From contig CM048844.1 in the NCBI GenBank assembly GCA_026545765.1, positions 5,830,524 through 5,894,523 on the forward strand: 64,000 nt of DNA, written 5' to 3'. How positions within the stretch are numbered: position 1 is the first letter of the stretch; each line of letters begins with the position of its first letter. The stretch is from Plantago major (Eukaryota; Streptophyta; Magnoliopsida; Lamiales; Plantaginaceae). Position numbers and translations under genes: made by a program. Shown here piece by piece: positions 37,080 to 48,511 of the stretch. The notes under the pieces are model-generated. The model was not told the origin of the DNA and searched no databases. It saw only the letters and a list, made by a program, of their open reading frames with translations.

Positions 37080-37162
37080 GACGGCTCCGTGACGCGTCAC
37101 CCAATGCAGCAAAATCTTGTCACGGATCCCGTCACCAGCCGGTGACGCGTCACAGAGCCGTC
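37080..37162. repeat. CG-rich hairpin with 21-bp arms
   Basis: Bases 37080-37100 and 37142-37162 are inverted copies with one mismatch. Each contains the self-complementary word GTGACGCGTCAC. It follows the transposase relic, and a CCAATGCGGGTAGTC-like end with a nearby TAA lies just downstream. This looks like the subterminal region of the same Harbinger element, but the matching left terminal repeat was not found. Confidence 0.8.
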
Positions 37163-37182
37163 ACCAATGCGGGTAGTCTAAT

Positions 37183-37657
37183 ATTAATGCCTGGATTAGA
37201 TTTTGGAATTCACACTATACGAGATTTGAAATATTGCGAATTACAACTTTTACGATTCTTAATTAATTGTAAAGTTACTAAAATGAACTAAAAAGGATTT
37301 AAAATTAATTCAAAAGAAGGTAAAATAGCACGACTATTAATTTTGAATTATAATTTTAAAATTATGATTCTCACCCCTTTTGACTCATTTACAATTTGCG
37401 TCTCCAATTAAGATCTATAATTTTTAAATATGACTCTTATCGGATGATACGGATCTTTTTTACGATCGAATTAGATTAAATTTATAATATTGTCGGGATG
37501 ATGATTCAATAATGCAAACACATATAAAGGAAAAAACCGAAATTATCGAGTTAATCCAACGGTTAGTGTGCCGGTATTTCAGTTATTGAGCTTCAACCAT
37601 ATTAGAGTTTGTTTAGGAGAGGATTTCGTTTCCAAAATTAGAGTTGTAAAACAACTC
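37183..37657. other. Palindrome spacer, right part
   Basis: AT-rich and non-coding. From about 37530 it pairs with 33534-33650 at reduced identity (shared TTATAAATTTATAATT, CAATAACTGAAATACCG and AACAAACTCTAATAT words on the inverted strand). Confidence 0.5.
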
Positions 37658-37750
37658 CTTTTAATGTAATTATAAATTTATAATTCAACAAGGTTTGGAG
37701 TACTTAACAAATTCTAATAGGTTTCGATTACCTTATTTATATTACAAATT

Positions 37751-37760
37751 CTATATATAC
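37751..37760 (+). promoter_or_regulatory. Candidate TATA box of the right B3-like copy
   Basis: CTATATATAC, identical to the left-arm site, about 142-151 bases before the ATG at 37902. The promoter segment therefore appears unchanged although the coding region is broken. Confidence 0.4.
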
Positions 37761-37901
37761 TAACAAATGGCTTCGAGTACTTAATTGATCAGCCACTTAA
37801 ACACGGTTAACTCGATCACCATAGCTCTTCTTATTTCTCTGTCATTAGCGATCAGGATTTTATATTGATTCCTGGTTTTTTCTATCAAATTGAAGAAAAC
37901 A

Positions 37902-39051
37902 ATGGCGTATGAAATTGGAGATTTCAAAGACGTTGTGTTTCGAGATGTTTGTACATCTTTAAATATTTTAGCTCAGTTTTGCGCTAAAATATACGAAAAG
38001 GAACTGCAAGCTGAAGATGCAAAGGACAAGTTGATCATATCCGATAAGAACGGTACACCTGCGAATCATGATCAGAAAGTTCCCAGGAACAAAAGACTGG
38101 CTCCTATGAGAAAAAACACGAACAGGAAGGTACAATTTCGAGATGGTGAGGAAAAGTCCCTGCCGGAGAATGATGAGGAACCTGCGAATCACGAGTATGT
38201 TCACAAAATCAGAAGACTGGCTTGGAAGAGAAAAAACACGGACAAGAATGAACAAACTGAAGATGAGGCGGATAACCTGCTGTCAGAGAATGATGAGGAA
38301 TTACACAAAACAAAAAATTGGCTCGGAAGAGAAAACACGAACAAGAAACGGATACTGGAATCTGAAACGTGCGAAAAGAAGGAGAGGGGCCAACAAGAAC
38401 GAAGCCCGAGCCAGTAACAAACCGTCCAGATTTACCAGAGGCGTTCCTGAACAAGATAAAGGAGATAACCAACAAAACTGATATCGAACGTGCGGATGTC
38501 AAGTTGTTGATACAGAAGACGTTGTCCTGGACTGATTGTAGTGACCACCATTCCCGTGTTACGATGCCCCAGGGCCAGATTATGCACAAAGATTTTCTGA
38601 CAGAAGAAGAGAAAGGATTTCTTCAAGAGAAGAAGCTGCCAAACGAGAAGAGAAAGTGTTTCCAGGTGAAGATTGTCGTCCTTCGTTGAAGGAGTGGGAG
38701 GTGAAGCTGGGTATGTGGAAGATTACGAACTGGACTTACGTGTTGCACGGACCAGCTTGGAAGGATATTGTGAGCGAGAACAATCTAAATGAATCAACAC
38801 GGGTGCAGGTATGGGCTTACCGGTATGTTGGTGAAAACAATGAAAATAAGCTGTGTATCGCTCTCGTCGATCTTGACATGGAGGAGAGGAGGAGGCTGGA
38901 GGAGGAGGAGGAGAGGAGGAATAACTTCATCGGAAACATATGTCCTGTTTTAGAACAGTCTGAAGATTATGCGGAACTTAAGGCCGGTGATAATGTCGGA
39001 GTAGAAAGATTAATGCCAGAACAATTTCAATTGTCTGTGAAAGTTGCATAA
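37902..39051 (+). pseudogene. B3-domain (DUF313-type) gene, frameshifted copy
   Basis: Colinear with the intact left-arm gene. Against it, this copy lacks eight bases in five places between about 38305 and 38690: one A of an A-run, two bases of a GAGAGA run, two G of a G-run, a GA of AAGAGAAC, and one C of a C-run. The first frame therefore ends at 38417, and the C-terminal part resumes in frame only from about 38690, ending at 39051. The start, promoter and stop are conserved. The five losses are all in short runs, so this may be real slippage decay or a consensus error; if the latter, both arms would encode the same 385-aa protein. Confidence 0.8.
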
Positions 39052-39464
39052 ATTAACTGTGTAAAGCGAAAATTGATCAAGCATTAGTATGGTTTTTTTT
39101 AGTTTTGTTTAGCAATACATCTTTTGTTAATTGAAGTACTTAATTTTAGTGTTTGATTTTGTCAATTTTCTTTGGCTTAAAACATGGATGGACAGAAGTT
39201 GTTTTTAAGAATCTGATTTCAGGTGTTGTTTGACAAAGTTTAATCTTTGCTTTGCTGGAGGACTGTTATTCTGTTTATAGTTTCTTTCCGACTGTTTGGC
39301 AAACGATTCAAACTCGACTTTAATCGAGTTAGCCCTTTCATCTCGTTTGTATCTTGCGAGTAGTTTCTGGAAAGATTTTATCAGTTTTAACTAAAAAATC
39401 GCACAGTAGTTCTGGAAACAAAAGAACCCGCGGAATTTCGAAGTCCCTTTCTTTCTTAAGTTAA

Positions 39465-41540
39465 CTAGTACTAACCCGTGGCGTTGCCACATCATGGTTA
39501 ACTTTTAATAAGTAATAAGTTAAAGAAAATATAATTCCAATGATAAGTCGATTTCAAATAATTAAAGATTCAATATATCGAACAATTTCAAAGAGAATGC
39601 AAAGTCATTGTTTGACAATCTTCGTAGCAATATAAATCGTTAACTAAAAAACAACTTATTTTTAAAAAGTAGTCAGTAATCAAATAAAAAAACTTAGTAA
39701 TTTAATAATTCAAACATAAGGAGTATTAATATAATAAATCATGCTTCTAAGATTGCTAAACACATACTTGTAAACAATAGTGGTCGTCGTGTCAGTGGAA
39801 AAATTGGCTTCCTCATCCAATGCTAAAGTCTTGAGCCCTTCGTTACTTGTGACTCTTGGGGAATGCAAAATAGAGTTGGCCATAATGAAACGGCTTTGGG
39901 GAGGTAGATTTCAACATGAGCTAACGATTTTTCTTGACTCTTGTTTATAGTCATCACATAGCAAATTGATATAAAAATTTGTCTTTGCTGGAATCTAATA
40001 GGAATCTTAGTAAATCACAAGGTACATATGAGTACCATCCGAGGTACGAAAACCTTCATTGCAACATTCTTTGCATGTAACGTTTTCGCCTCTATAACAT
40101 ATTTGCCTATTGCAGTAACAATCAACCTAGTTCCATTCAAAACTCGCCATACTGATCAATCCTCCTAATAAGCATAATAGGACAACCAATCTTCAGTCAA
40201 ATGGTATGAATTGGCATTCCATGTGCCCTTACAGTGTTTAAGAACTCTACATAATAAACATCTTCACTATTAACGATAGTATCTTTGTTAGAAAGATGAT
40301 ATCTGAACTCATGAACTCGGTGACATGACATCATCATTCACCTATCTTGAAAGTACCAACCGTCATCAAAATGGTCTAATATGCTCGGATAGGGAAAATT
40401 TCGAAAAAGGTACCCTAAGTTATGACATTTCCGGTTTTGGTACCTTTAGTTGTTACCGCCCGATTTTGATAGCTTAAAATGCTTTATTGTCCAATTTAGG
40501 TATCCCGTAATACGTGGCGACTTAACTATGCGACACGTGTCCCTTTGCAAAATACATAAATACATTGGACTAAAATTTAAATACGGTATATTTTTGTTAA
40601 TTTCAAATCGATTCTTTTGTATTAAAAAAAATTCAAAATTACCCACACTTTAAAATTGGAAAAATAACAACAAATTTAAAAAAATACATAACACCATGGA
40701 GCTTCCATGGCGGAGAAATTCTTTCACCATGGAAGCTCCATTGTCGGCTCGAAGCTCCACCATGGAGCTTCCATGGCCATTTTGTTTTTTTTTTTAACTT
40801 TTTTTTTTGGTTTTTACCTTTTCATATTAATCCCATTTTACTAAGAAGGTGGTTTTTGAAAATAATTTTGACAATGTGGGATTAATTTACCAATCGGTGC
40901 AAACCGGGAGCTAGATAATAACACGTCTACCAGCAGAACAAAGTGTCTTACAAAGATATGCTTCTCCAGTAAGTTTGTAATTAAATCTCCAATTTTAAAT
41001 GTGATGGACTGTTCACCCTCCAGATGAAATGATAAACGCTTATCAAGTGGATATCTGTAATGAATATCATGTCCAAGTAACACGCCAAACAACCCCGCAT
41101 CCAGATTTATGCTCACAATCAATAGAATCTTTCATCTCATTATCCACAGTTATTTTGCACCTATCTTATCAACCTCCCTTGAAGATCTGGGTCGGGCCAA
41201 AGTTTAGTCTTGCATTAGGATACGTGACGGGCTTGAGTTTCGATTGTTTTTTGTTTAACTTCAGTTTGTTTTAAACGGTTGCATCTAGTACAACATCCAT
41301 CTCACCAGCCCACCACATTCAACCCCATCTACTAATCATCACTTTAACTGTAAGAGAAGACAATATCCATACTGGAGGAAAGTTCACCTTGAAGACCCTG
41401 AGTTGATTCATTTAAAAGTAACCTGTTTTTCCTCCATGAGTCTCTTGGTGTGTCATATGCTCTACATTGTAAATATGCATAGAGACACGATACAACGTGA
41501 ACATTAAAATGAAAATATCTTCACATAAAAGAATAGACTC
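39465..41540 (-). mobile_element. Decayed Helitron, right arm (inverted copy)
   Basis: Mirror image of the element at 29640-31717, with its 3' end (CTAG, then the CCGTGGCGTTGCCAC hairpin) at 39465-39490 and the helicase relics at about 39750-40160 and 40990-41080. The embedded hairpin-rich MITE lies at about 40392-40841. Its sequence is almost identical to the left copy, with one visible substitution near 41210. Confidence 0.8.
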
Positions 41541-41597
41541 CTCGAGCATATGAAGGGAAAAATTCGAAAAAGGTACCATAAGTTGTGATAATTCCAG

Positions 41598-42820
41598 TGT
41601 ATCCATGTGCCTCTTGATATCATCCCACGGTTATTGAACACCTCATCTTTATTGATAGATCCTTCTTTGTCTTCCACGAGTTGTACTTTCACTTCTGAAG
41701 GCCTTCTGCCGCTCGCCAGGACACCATACCAACCGGGTACCAACACTATCACCGGGAAAATCGTCTCAAGAATCCAACGTGCTTCACAAAGCGTCATTTC
41801 GAGCCCGGGCGCGCCTTCACGCACTAACGGCTTGTTGTTGTGCTTTTTTACCTTGCTAATTGTCTCTAGTTTCTACCCTAATTAATGATTTGGCATATTT
41901 CTCTATCTTGAACCTTGTAGACATCATTGATGAAAATTACTTCCTTCCTCTTCCCACAAACGATGCCAATTGTTAAGTTCAAACGGTGAGGAATATGCAA
42001 CAATCACAAAAACAATAATCGAACAAACAATGAACTAAAATCAGAAAGTCAGAGACACAAGATTTAACATGGTTTGACAATTTCCTACATCCACGAAAAT
42101 GAACCAACAACCTTTATTGATATTTAGGCTGCAACCATATGACGTAACAAGAACAGATAAGATAAGACCAACCTAATATGCTTTTTTCTGAAGTATGATC
42201 CCTAACTTCCTAATCAAGATTGATTCTACAATCTAAACCTGTTGATGATATGATATGATATGAACTAACCTATAAAATAAACAAGCTCCCTTGACTATAT
42301 ATAGATAACTCAACTACCAAATCCTACTAGAAAAAAGAAACTCTTTATCATACAAGGAAACTAATCAGTAATCCTTCTAGCACAAGGAAACTAATTTAGG
42401 TAACCTTGTTGTATAAGGAAACCACCTAGAATTCCTTCTAATATAAGGAAACTGAATTAGTTAAACGCCTAACTAATTCACTAGCTTTCCATCTCCCGGA
42501 TTTGATCACCACCGTTGAGATTTTCATATTTAATCTGAGCCGTTGAATGATTCATAACATTGTTAAGCTAACACTCTTACCGTTATTTTTGTTTATAGTT
42601 TCTTTTGGACAGTTTGGCAAAAGATTTAAACTAGACTTTAGTCGAGTTGGCCATTTGAACGTGTTTGCATTTTGCAGAGTAGTTCTGCATGGACGGATTT
42701 AAATCTTCCTTTCTATGAAATGAAATCTTTTATAATCCTTATAGAATAAACTAATTAAAAACAAGGGATTTATATGGTTGGAAAAAATACACGTGTAATT
42801 TTATTTATGAAAAAGGGTGG
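41598..42820. other. Intergenic sequence right of the palindrome
   Basis: A minus-strand frame at 41504-41824 (CEARWILETIFPVIVLVPGW) is open but unrecognised and may be a TE relic. The segment 41950-42120 (CCAATTGTTAAGTTC, AACGGTGAGGAATATGC) resembles junction sequence of plant retroelements, but no LTR pair was found. Bases 42588-42700 are a diverged copy of palindrome sequence (39272-39375). Confidence 0.4.
42588..42700. repeat. Third, diverged copy of a palindrome-arm segment
   Basis: Shares TGTTTATAGTTTCTTT, AGTTTGGCAAA and GACTTTAGTCGAGTTGGCC with 39272-39375 (right arm, same orientation) at roughly three quarters identity. It shows that this arm segment is part of an older dispersed family. 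Confidence 0.65.
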
Positions 42821-43006
42821 GGCTCAACCAGGGGCGAACGCAGAAAATTTATTAGCGCGGTAGCGAAATTTATAAATAGAAATAATTAGGAGTTTTATTA
42901 AAAATATCGATATGATACATACACATAGAAAATGTATATACAATGTCCACTTAAACAAATTATTTGTATTGTTTATAATACTATCTTTTAGAATGTCAGT
43001 CGGTTG

Positions 43007-43156
43007 CGGACTGTTGCACGAGGGACTTGGGCTGATATGGTAGATGAGGATACTATTATCACGGAGTCTATTCCTTGTCTTCCTTCCACTTTGACACGTT
43101 CTGAACGTAATCTAACTCGGTCTGCTAAGACTGTTCCTCCAAGTGTTTCCTTATGA
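43007..43156 (+). pseudogene. LINE ORF1 C-terminal fragment
   Basis: An open frame of 49 codons (from RTVARGTWADMVDED to TVPPSVSL) runs from the truncated 5' edge to a TGA at 43154-43156. It overlaps the ORF2 start in an ATGA arrangement. It is too short to show the nucleic-acid-binding domain of a complete ORF1. Confidence 0.6.
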
Positions 43157-46100
43157 ATGTTCTTTTCTGGAACATTCGTGGGATAGGCAATGTGCCTTCA
43201 CAGACAATGCTACGTCAGCATTGTGTTTCTACTAGACCTCATTGGCTTGCTATTGCTGAACCTAAGGTGCTTTCGAGTTCTATTTCGGATACTTATTGGA
43301 ATTCTTTGGGTCTACGTTTTGTGGGAGAAAATTCTCGTCGTGGAAATCTGCCCAATCTATGGGTTCTAGAGGACTCGTCTTTGACAGGTACCTCTATCAT
43401 CTTCAGTTCAGATCAGGTTATTATACTTCATGTGTCTTTATTTCAGCAAAATTTTTATATCGGATTTATTCATGCACATGCTGATTATTTGCGACGGCGT
43501 GAGCTCTGGCATGATATTCTTAGCCTCCCTGCCGGTCTGCTTATTCTTGTTGGCGATTTTAATTCTATTTTTGGGGGCTCAGGAGAGATCAGATGGAAGA
43601 CCCCCAGCACGGCATGAGGTTCTTGACTTTCAATCATTTATCAATGATGGTAACTTCATTGAGTCTCCTAGCACAGGGTGTCGGTTTACGTGGTCAAATA
43701 GGAGATTCACCAGTGGTTATTTGGAGACTAGAATTGCTAGGGTTCTGTCGACAGAGTCTTTTTTGGATTTATGGGACACTGTTCGATATCATGTCGGGAT
43801 TCAAAATTGTTCGGATCATAGCCCTCTGTTTGTTCATTGTGTGCGGGAGCAAGAGATTGGTAGGCCTCGTCCTTTTAGGTTCCAGAGCATGTGGTTGAGT
43901 CATGATTCTTTCTCTGATGTAGTTCGATCCTCGTGGAACGTGTCTATTTCAGCTACAAGCGCAATATCTGTGGTGATCGGGAAGTTGAAACGTCTTAAAG
44001 GGGTCCTTAAACAGTGGAATCTCACTGTTTTTGGGAATATTCAGATTCGTCTTCAAGAAGCCCAGAATCGTCTACAGGTGGTTCAGAATCGCCTTAGTAT
44101 GTTGGGACCTGTAGATGATATTCCTCAGGAGGAATTGGCTGCTCTTTCCGACTATAATAGTATTTTGGCTCAACAGGCGACCTTTTTGAAGCAGAAAAGT
44201 CGGGAATATTGGCTGCGAGATGGTGATAGGAATTCTGCATTCTTCCATCGTAGTTTGAAGATTAACAAAGGACGTTTTGGCGTTTCTTCCCTTCTAATTG
44301 ATGGCAGTGTTTCTCAAGATAGGCATGCAATCCGTGATCATATGGTTGATTATTATGAACACCTTTTCTCACAACCGCAACTGACTACCTCTACCTTTGA
44401 TGGGCTTGTTGATCTTATTCCTTCTGAAGTCACCGCTGAGCAGAATGCAGCTCTTCTTCGCTTTCCTACAGGTGAGGAGATCCGTCATGTGGTCTTCGGG
44501 ATGTGCCCTGACAGTGCTCCAGGTCCGGATGGATTTGGGGGTCGTTTTTATCAATCTATGTGGCATATTATTGGGGATGATGTGATAAGTGCAGTACGTA
44601 CATTCTTTATTCATGGACATTTTCCTCTAGGTATGAATGCCAGTTTCGTCACACTAATTCCGAAGATTAGGGAAGCTTTGCGTATTGAGGATTTTCGCCC
44701 AATTGTCTTAGGCAACTTCTTGTATAAGATCATTGCTAAAATTGTGGCTGATCGTTTAGGACATATCCTTTCCGGATTAATTTCCTTTCATCAATTTGGA
44801 TTCATTCCGGGTCGTCGAATACATGACTGCATTGCTTTGGCCTCAGAGGGTGTTAACAGCTTAGGGAATCGTTCTCGAGAGGGAAACCTGGTGCTTAAGG
44901 TGGATATTCGGAAAGCCTTTGACACGTTAGATTGGAATTTCTTGCTTGCTGTTCCCTCGAGTTGGGGTTTCTCATATACCTTCGTGGGTTGGATTAATCA
45001 TATCCTACATTCTGCCAAGCTTTCTATTCTGGTTAATGGGTCTCCAGAAGGTTATTTTGGTTGCTCACAAGGTGTACGACAAGGGGATCCACTTTCCCCT
45101 CTACTCTTTTGTGTGGCATAAGAGGTTCTCAGCAGGCGTTTATCTCAGGCAGCTGCAACGGGGGAGATCTCTCCTTTGTTTATTGGTCGTGATATCTATT
45201 TTCCTTCACATCTTCTTTATGCAGATGACGTTATCATTTTTTGCAGGGCCTCTAATGCTAATTGCAGAACAATTCTAAGGATTCTGGAGCACTATGCCAT
45301 CTGGTCCGGACAACATTTTAATCCTCAAAAGTCACGGGTCTATTTTGTATCCTCAATCACCAATGCTAGGAAATATAGGATGCGACGAATTTTGGGTATC
45401 ACTGAAGGTACTCTTCCTTTTACTTATATTGGAGTGCCGTTATTTCGTGGAGCACTGCGTACTGTTCACTTGCATGTCATTGCTGATTCCATTTTAGAAA
45501 AGTTTTCTAAGTGGAAGGGCACATCTTTATCAATGGCTGGGCGTATTTGCTTAGTTCAATCAATCATCCAGGGGTCCTTTGTATATTCGATGATGATTTA
45601 TAGATGGCCGATTACTCTTCTTAAGCGTTTGGATACTCATATCAGGAATTTCATCTGGACTGGTGATATACATAAGAAAGGGGCTACTTCAGTTTCTTGG
45701 AGTAGATGTTGTGTTCCAAAATCAGAGGGTTGTTTCGGCATTCGGTCTTTTATGGCATCCAACGAGGCTTATCTTTCTCGTTTAAGTTGGGACATTTGGA
45801 CTGTGAAGAAGCCTTATTTGGAGATCTTCCATCGTCGATTTTTTCGTCATCAGAATCTACGTTCGCATGTCAACTCCTCAATATGGTATGGGTTTAAGTT
45901 TTGTTATCCATCTCTTCACTTGAGCTCTCGTTGGTTGGCAAGTCAGGGCTCAACTATTCGTTTTTGGTTGGATAATTGGCTTGGTTATTGTATTGCCGAT
46001 AGGGTTCAAATTCTGTTGCTTCTTCGGCATCATTTCGAGCATCCGATATCAGATTATTGGTTTCATGGAAATTGGGTGCTTCTTGAAGATTTTCGCATAG

Positions 46101-47287
46101 CTTATCCAGAGGTTGTTAGGGACATCATCTCTTATCATTTGGCACCAGCAAATTCGGATGTTAGGGTTTGGACATACTCTCTTGATGGTTCAATTTCCTC
46201 CAAACAGATGTACCATAAGATTCGACCCACTTACATAAAGGTGAATTGGGGTGATTGGATATGGGCACAATTTATTCCACCACATCGTTCTATTACGACT
46301 TGGAGGGCTATACATGGTAGACTTCCGACCATGGACCGTTTGTGTCTTATTAGTTTGTTGGGCCCCTCAATTTGTCATTTCTGCCAGGCTGCTGCGGAAT
46401 CCATTGATCACATCTTTGCAACTTGCAGCTTTGTTCAGACTATTTGGGCTCGTCTTTTTGGTATCTTTCAAGTTCCGTATCGGGATTTTGCGAGTATAGG
46501 GGAGCTTATTCTGTTTGCGATGGATCGACATTTTAGTCCTCAGATTCTCTCACTTTGGCGACTCTCTATTGTTACTAGTGTTTGGGTGATATGGAACACA
46601 CGGAACAAATGGATTTTTGATGGAGTTGTTTTCTCTCATCGCTCGATTTTGATAGCGATTTGGTGTCTTGTTGGGGAAGCTAACTCTCTGCCTCTGGGCA
46701 CTATGTTTAATTCACAAGTTGATCTGCAGATTTTACACTCTTTTAGTGTACGTGGTTGCCCTCGGAAGGCCCCACAGATTACTGAGGTTCATTGGCAACC
46801 TCCACTGCCGGGTTGGACGAAGTGCAACACGGATGGTAGTTCAAGAGGAGCACCAGGTGCCTCAACAGCAGCAGGTGTTTTTCGCAATTGTAGAGGTTTC
46901 GTTCAGGGATGTTTTGTCACAAAGCTAGGTTGCTTGTGTGCCTTTGAAGCGGAGTTGATTGCGGCTATGATTGGTATTGAAACCGCACACGCTAGAGGTT
47001 GGAGGATGCTTTGGCTAGAAACGGATTCGACTTATGTGGCAGAACTTCTTCATTCCAGAGCGCGTACCGTTCCTTGGAGATACAGGAATCGTTGGTTGAG
47101 GGTTCTTTCCCTTATGGAGGACATGGATTTTCGGGTCTCGCATATTTTTCGTGAGGGGAATGCAGTTGCAGATGCTCTAGCTAATCATGATCGTGACGGT
47201 TTCTGGACCTCAGCACCGGATTTCCTTCTTCCGCATATTGGTCGAGATATGTCCTATCAACCTTTTTACAGGTTTACGCAACATTAA
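43153..47287 (+). pseudogene. LINE ORF2: endonuclease, reverse transcriptase, RNase H
   Basis: About 1377 codons with two lesions. The N-terminal endonuclease shows NVLFWNIRGIGN, EPKV, VGDFNSI and SDHSPL. The reverse transcriptase shows PGPDGFGGRFYQ, FRPIVLGNFLYKIIAKI, the FGFIPGR segment, KVDIRKAFDTLDW, SQGVRQGDPLSP and the catalytic LLYADDVIIF. A zinc-binding RT segment follows (about 46200-46480: WRAIHGRLPT, CHFC, DHIFATC), then an RNase H domain (KCNTDGSS, FEAELIAAM, ETDSTYVAELL, REGNAVADALANH). Lesions: one extra T in the run at 43568-43572 shifts the frame just after GDFNSI, and a TAA at 45119-45121 interrupts the frame after LLFCVA. Otherwise the frame is open to the TAA at 47285-47287, indicating a fairly young insertion. 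Confidence 0.93.
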
Positions 47288-48511
47288 CGCTTGGGTACTC
47301 TTTCCCTACCACAGGTTTTTCCCATTGGGTTTTTCTGTGGAAGGGTTTTAACGAGGCATGCGGTTGCAACCTTGGGTAATTCACCCAGGGGTTAGTGGAT
47401 ACCTCCTTTGTCTGTGTTCTTTTTGCTTTAGTTTCTCTCTTGACTACCCGCCTGTGGGATCAGCTTGAGAGTCATCTCTACTTTTCCCGGTGTACTCTCT
47501 TTTCTTTTTTTTTTTCTTAATACAAGTTCAGTTTATCTAAAAAGAATGTCAGTCGGTTCCTTAATCTATCACTAAGGTAGGTCACCATGTCCCTTATAAG
47601 ACTTTGAAGAATTAAATAAAAAGGACAAGATCCATCGACCATGATATAAAGATAAAAACTTAAACGGTATAACATTTAAACTATATCATACAAATTCAGT
47701 GTGTTTGACTACAAAATAAAATTGAAATTTCTCGATTTGAGTTGAGTTTTTTTATAAACAACCGATACAAAATTTCAATTTCAATTTATAACCAAACACT
47801 ATCTTTCATAGTTTCTATCAAATGATTACCATAAAACATTTAATGATATCACGTATAATTAATCCATTTTCAAAGGTACCTAGAGTAGGACTTAAATTGA
47901 TATACCAGAAGTCTATCAGAACACTATTCCCAAGCATATTAAAAAGGCAAAAGGTGAGCTGCAAAATCAAAATATTAATCCACCACACCCCAATTCATCC
48001 CCACGCACACACTCTCCCAGCAACACTGAACAAAAGGAGAAAACGAAAACAATTGAGTTGCATTTGTGCAGAAATTATAGTTTGGGGATTACTTACCAGG
48101 TGAAGAAAAGGAGATGCGTGGCAGATCAGGATTCGGAGATGCTTCTTGTTTACTGAATTAGGTGAAGTAGAAGATGGTTTTACCCTCTTTGGTAGAAGTC
48201 ATATTTTCTTTGATTTTGTTTTTTCAGAACTAGCTTTAAAATATGAAACATCCACAAAATATTTCAAATTCAATTTGTTGCTGGATTTCTATTGATCTTT
48301 TAAGAATTTTCCTTTTTTCCGCTCCATTTGTTGTGATTGTTGATTTTCTTTGATATTCTAGGTGATTTCTAATACCTTTGCAGATTAAAGTTTAAAAGGA
48401 AAATTTTCTTTAGATAATTAGGTGGAGGGGTATATTAGTAAATTAAGAGCCAAAATTTAGAGGCAGCAATTGCTGCCCCTTGCGCAAGAGTGCGCTCGCC
48501 ACTGGGCTCAA

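Larger units (their letters stand above)
37658..41597. repeat. Right arm of the 12-kb palindrome
   Basis: Reverse complement of 29585-33533. It carries the inverted B3-like copy (plus strand, frameshifted), the inverted Helitron 3' end (CTAG at 39465-39468) and the inverted Helitron/MITE remains. The outer edge is abrupt: at 41597 the sequence leaves the repeat, while the left arm edge at 29585 continues into a GGTACC-type dispersed repeat. Confidence 0.95.
42990..47558 (+). mobile_element. 5'-truncated L1-type LINE with 16-bp TSD
   Basis: The 16 bases AGAATGTCAGTCGGTT occur at 42990-43005 and again at 47543-47558. They flank an element of 43006-47542. The left edge begins inside ORF1, so the copy is 5'-truncated as is usual for target-primed integration. 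The right edge ends in a short A-run after a T-rich 3' UTR. The element contains the end of ORF1, almost all of ORF2 and a 3' UTR of about 255 bases. Confidence 0.92.
42829..48504. mobile_element. hAT element disrupted by a LINE
   Basis: The left end reads CAGGGGCGAACGCAG, and the right end read inward is CAGTGGCGAGCGCAC. Both are flanked by the 8-base TSD GGCTCAAC (42821-42828 and 48505-48512). Without the LINE and its duplicated target the element is about 1.1 kb and has no transposase, so it is non-autonomous. Confidence 0.85.

Noticed and set aside
29585-41597. Idea that the two arms are LTRs of one retrotransposon
   Set aside because: The arms are inverted, not direct, repeats and contain no LTR-type gag/pol between them.
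44369-44620. Minus-strand frame inside the LINE
   Set aside because: Antisense to the reverse transcriptase coding sequence.
47822-48103. 93-codon plus-strand frame inside the hAT element
   Set aside because: No transposase motif (no BED finger or hAT C-terminal pattern); composition looks like chance in a non-autonomous element.
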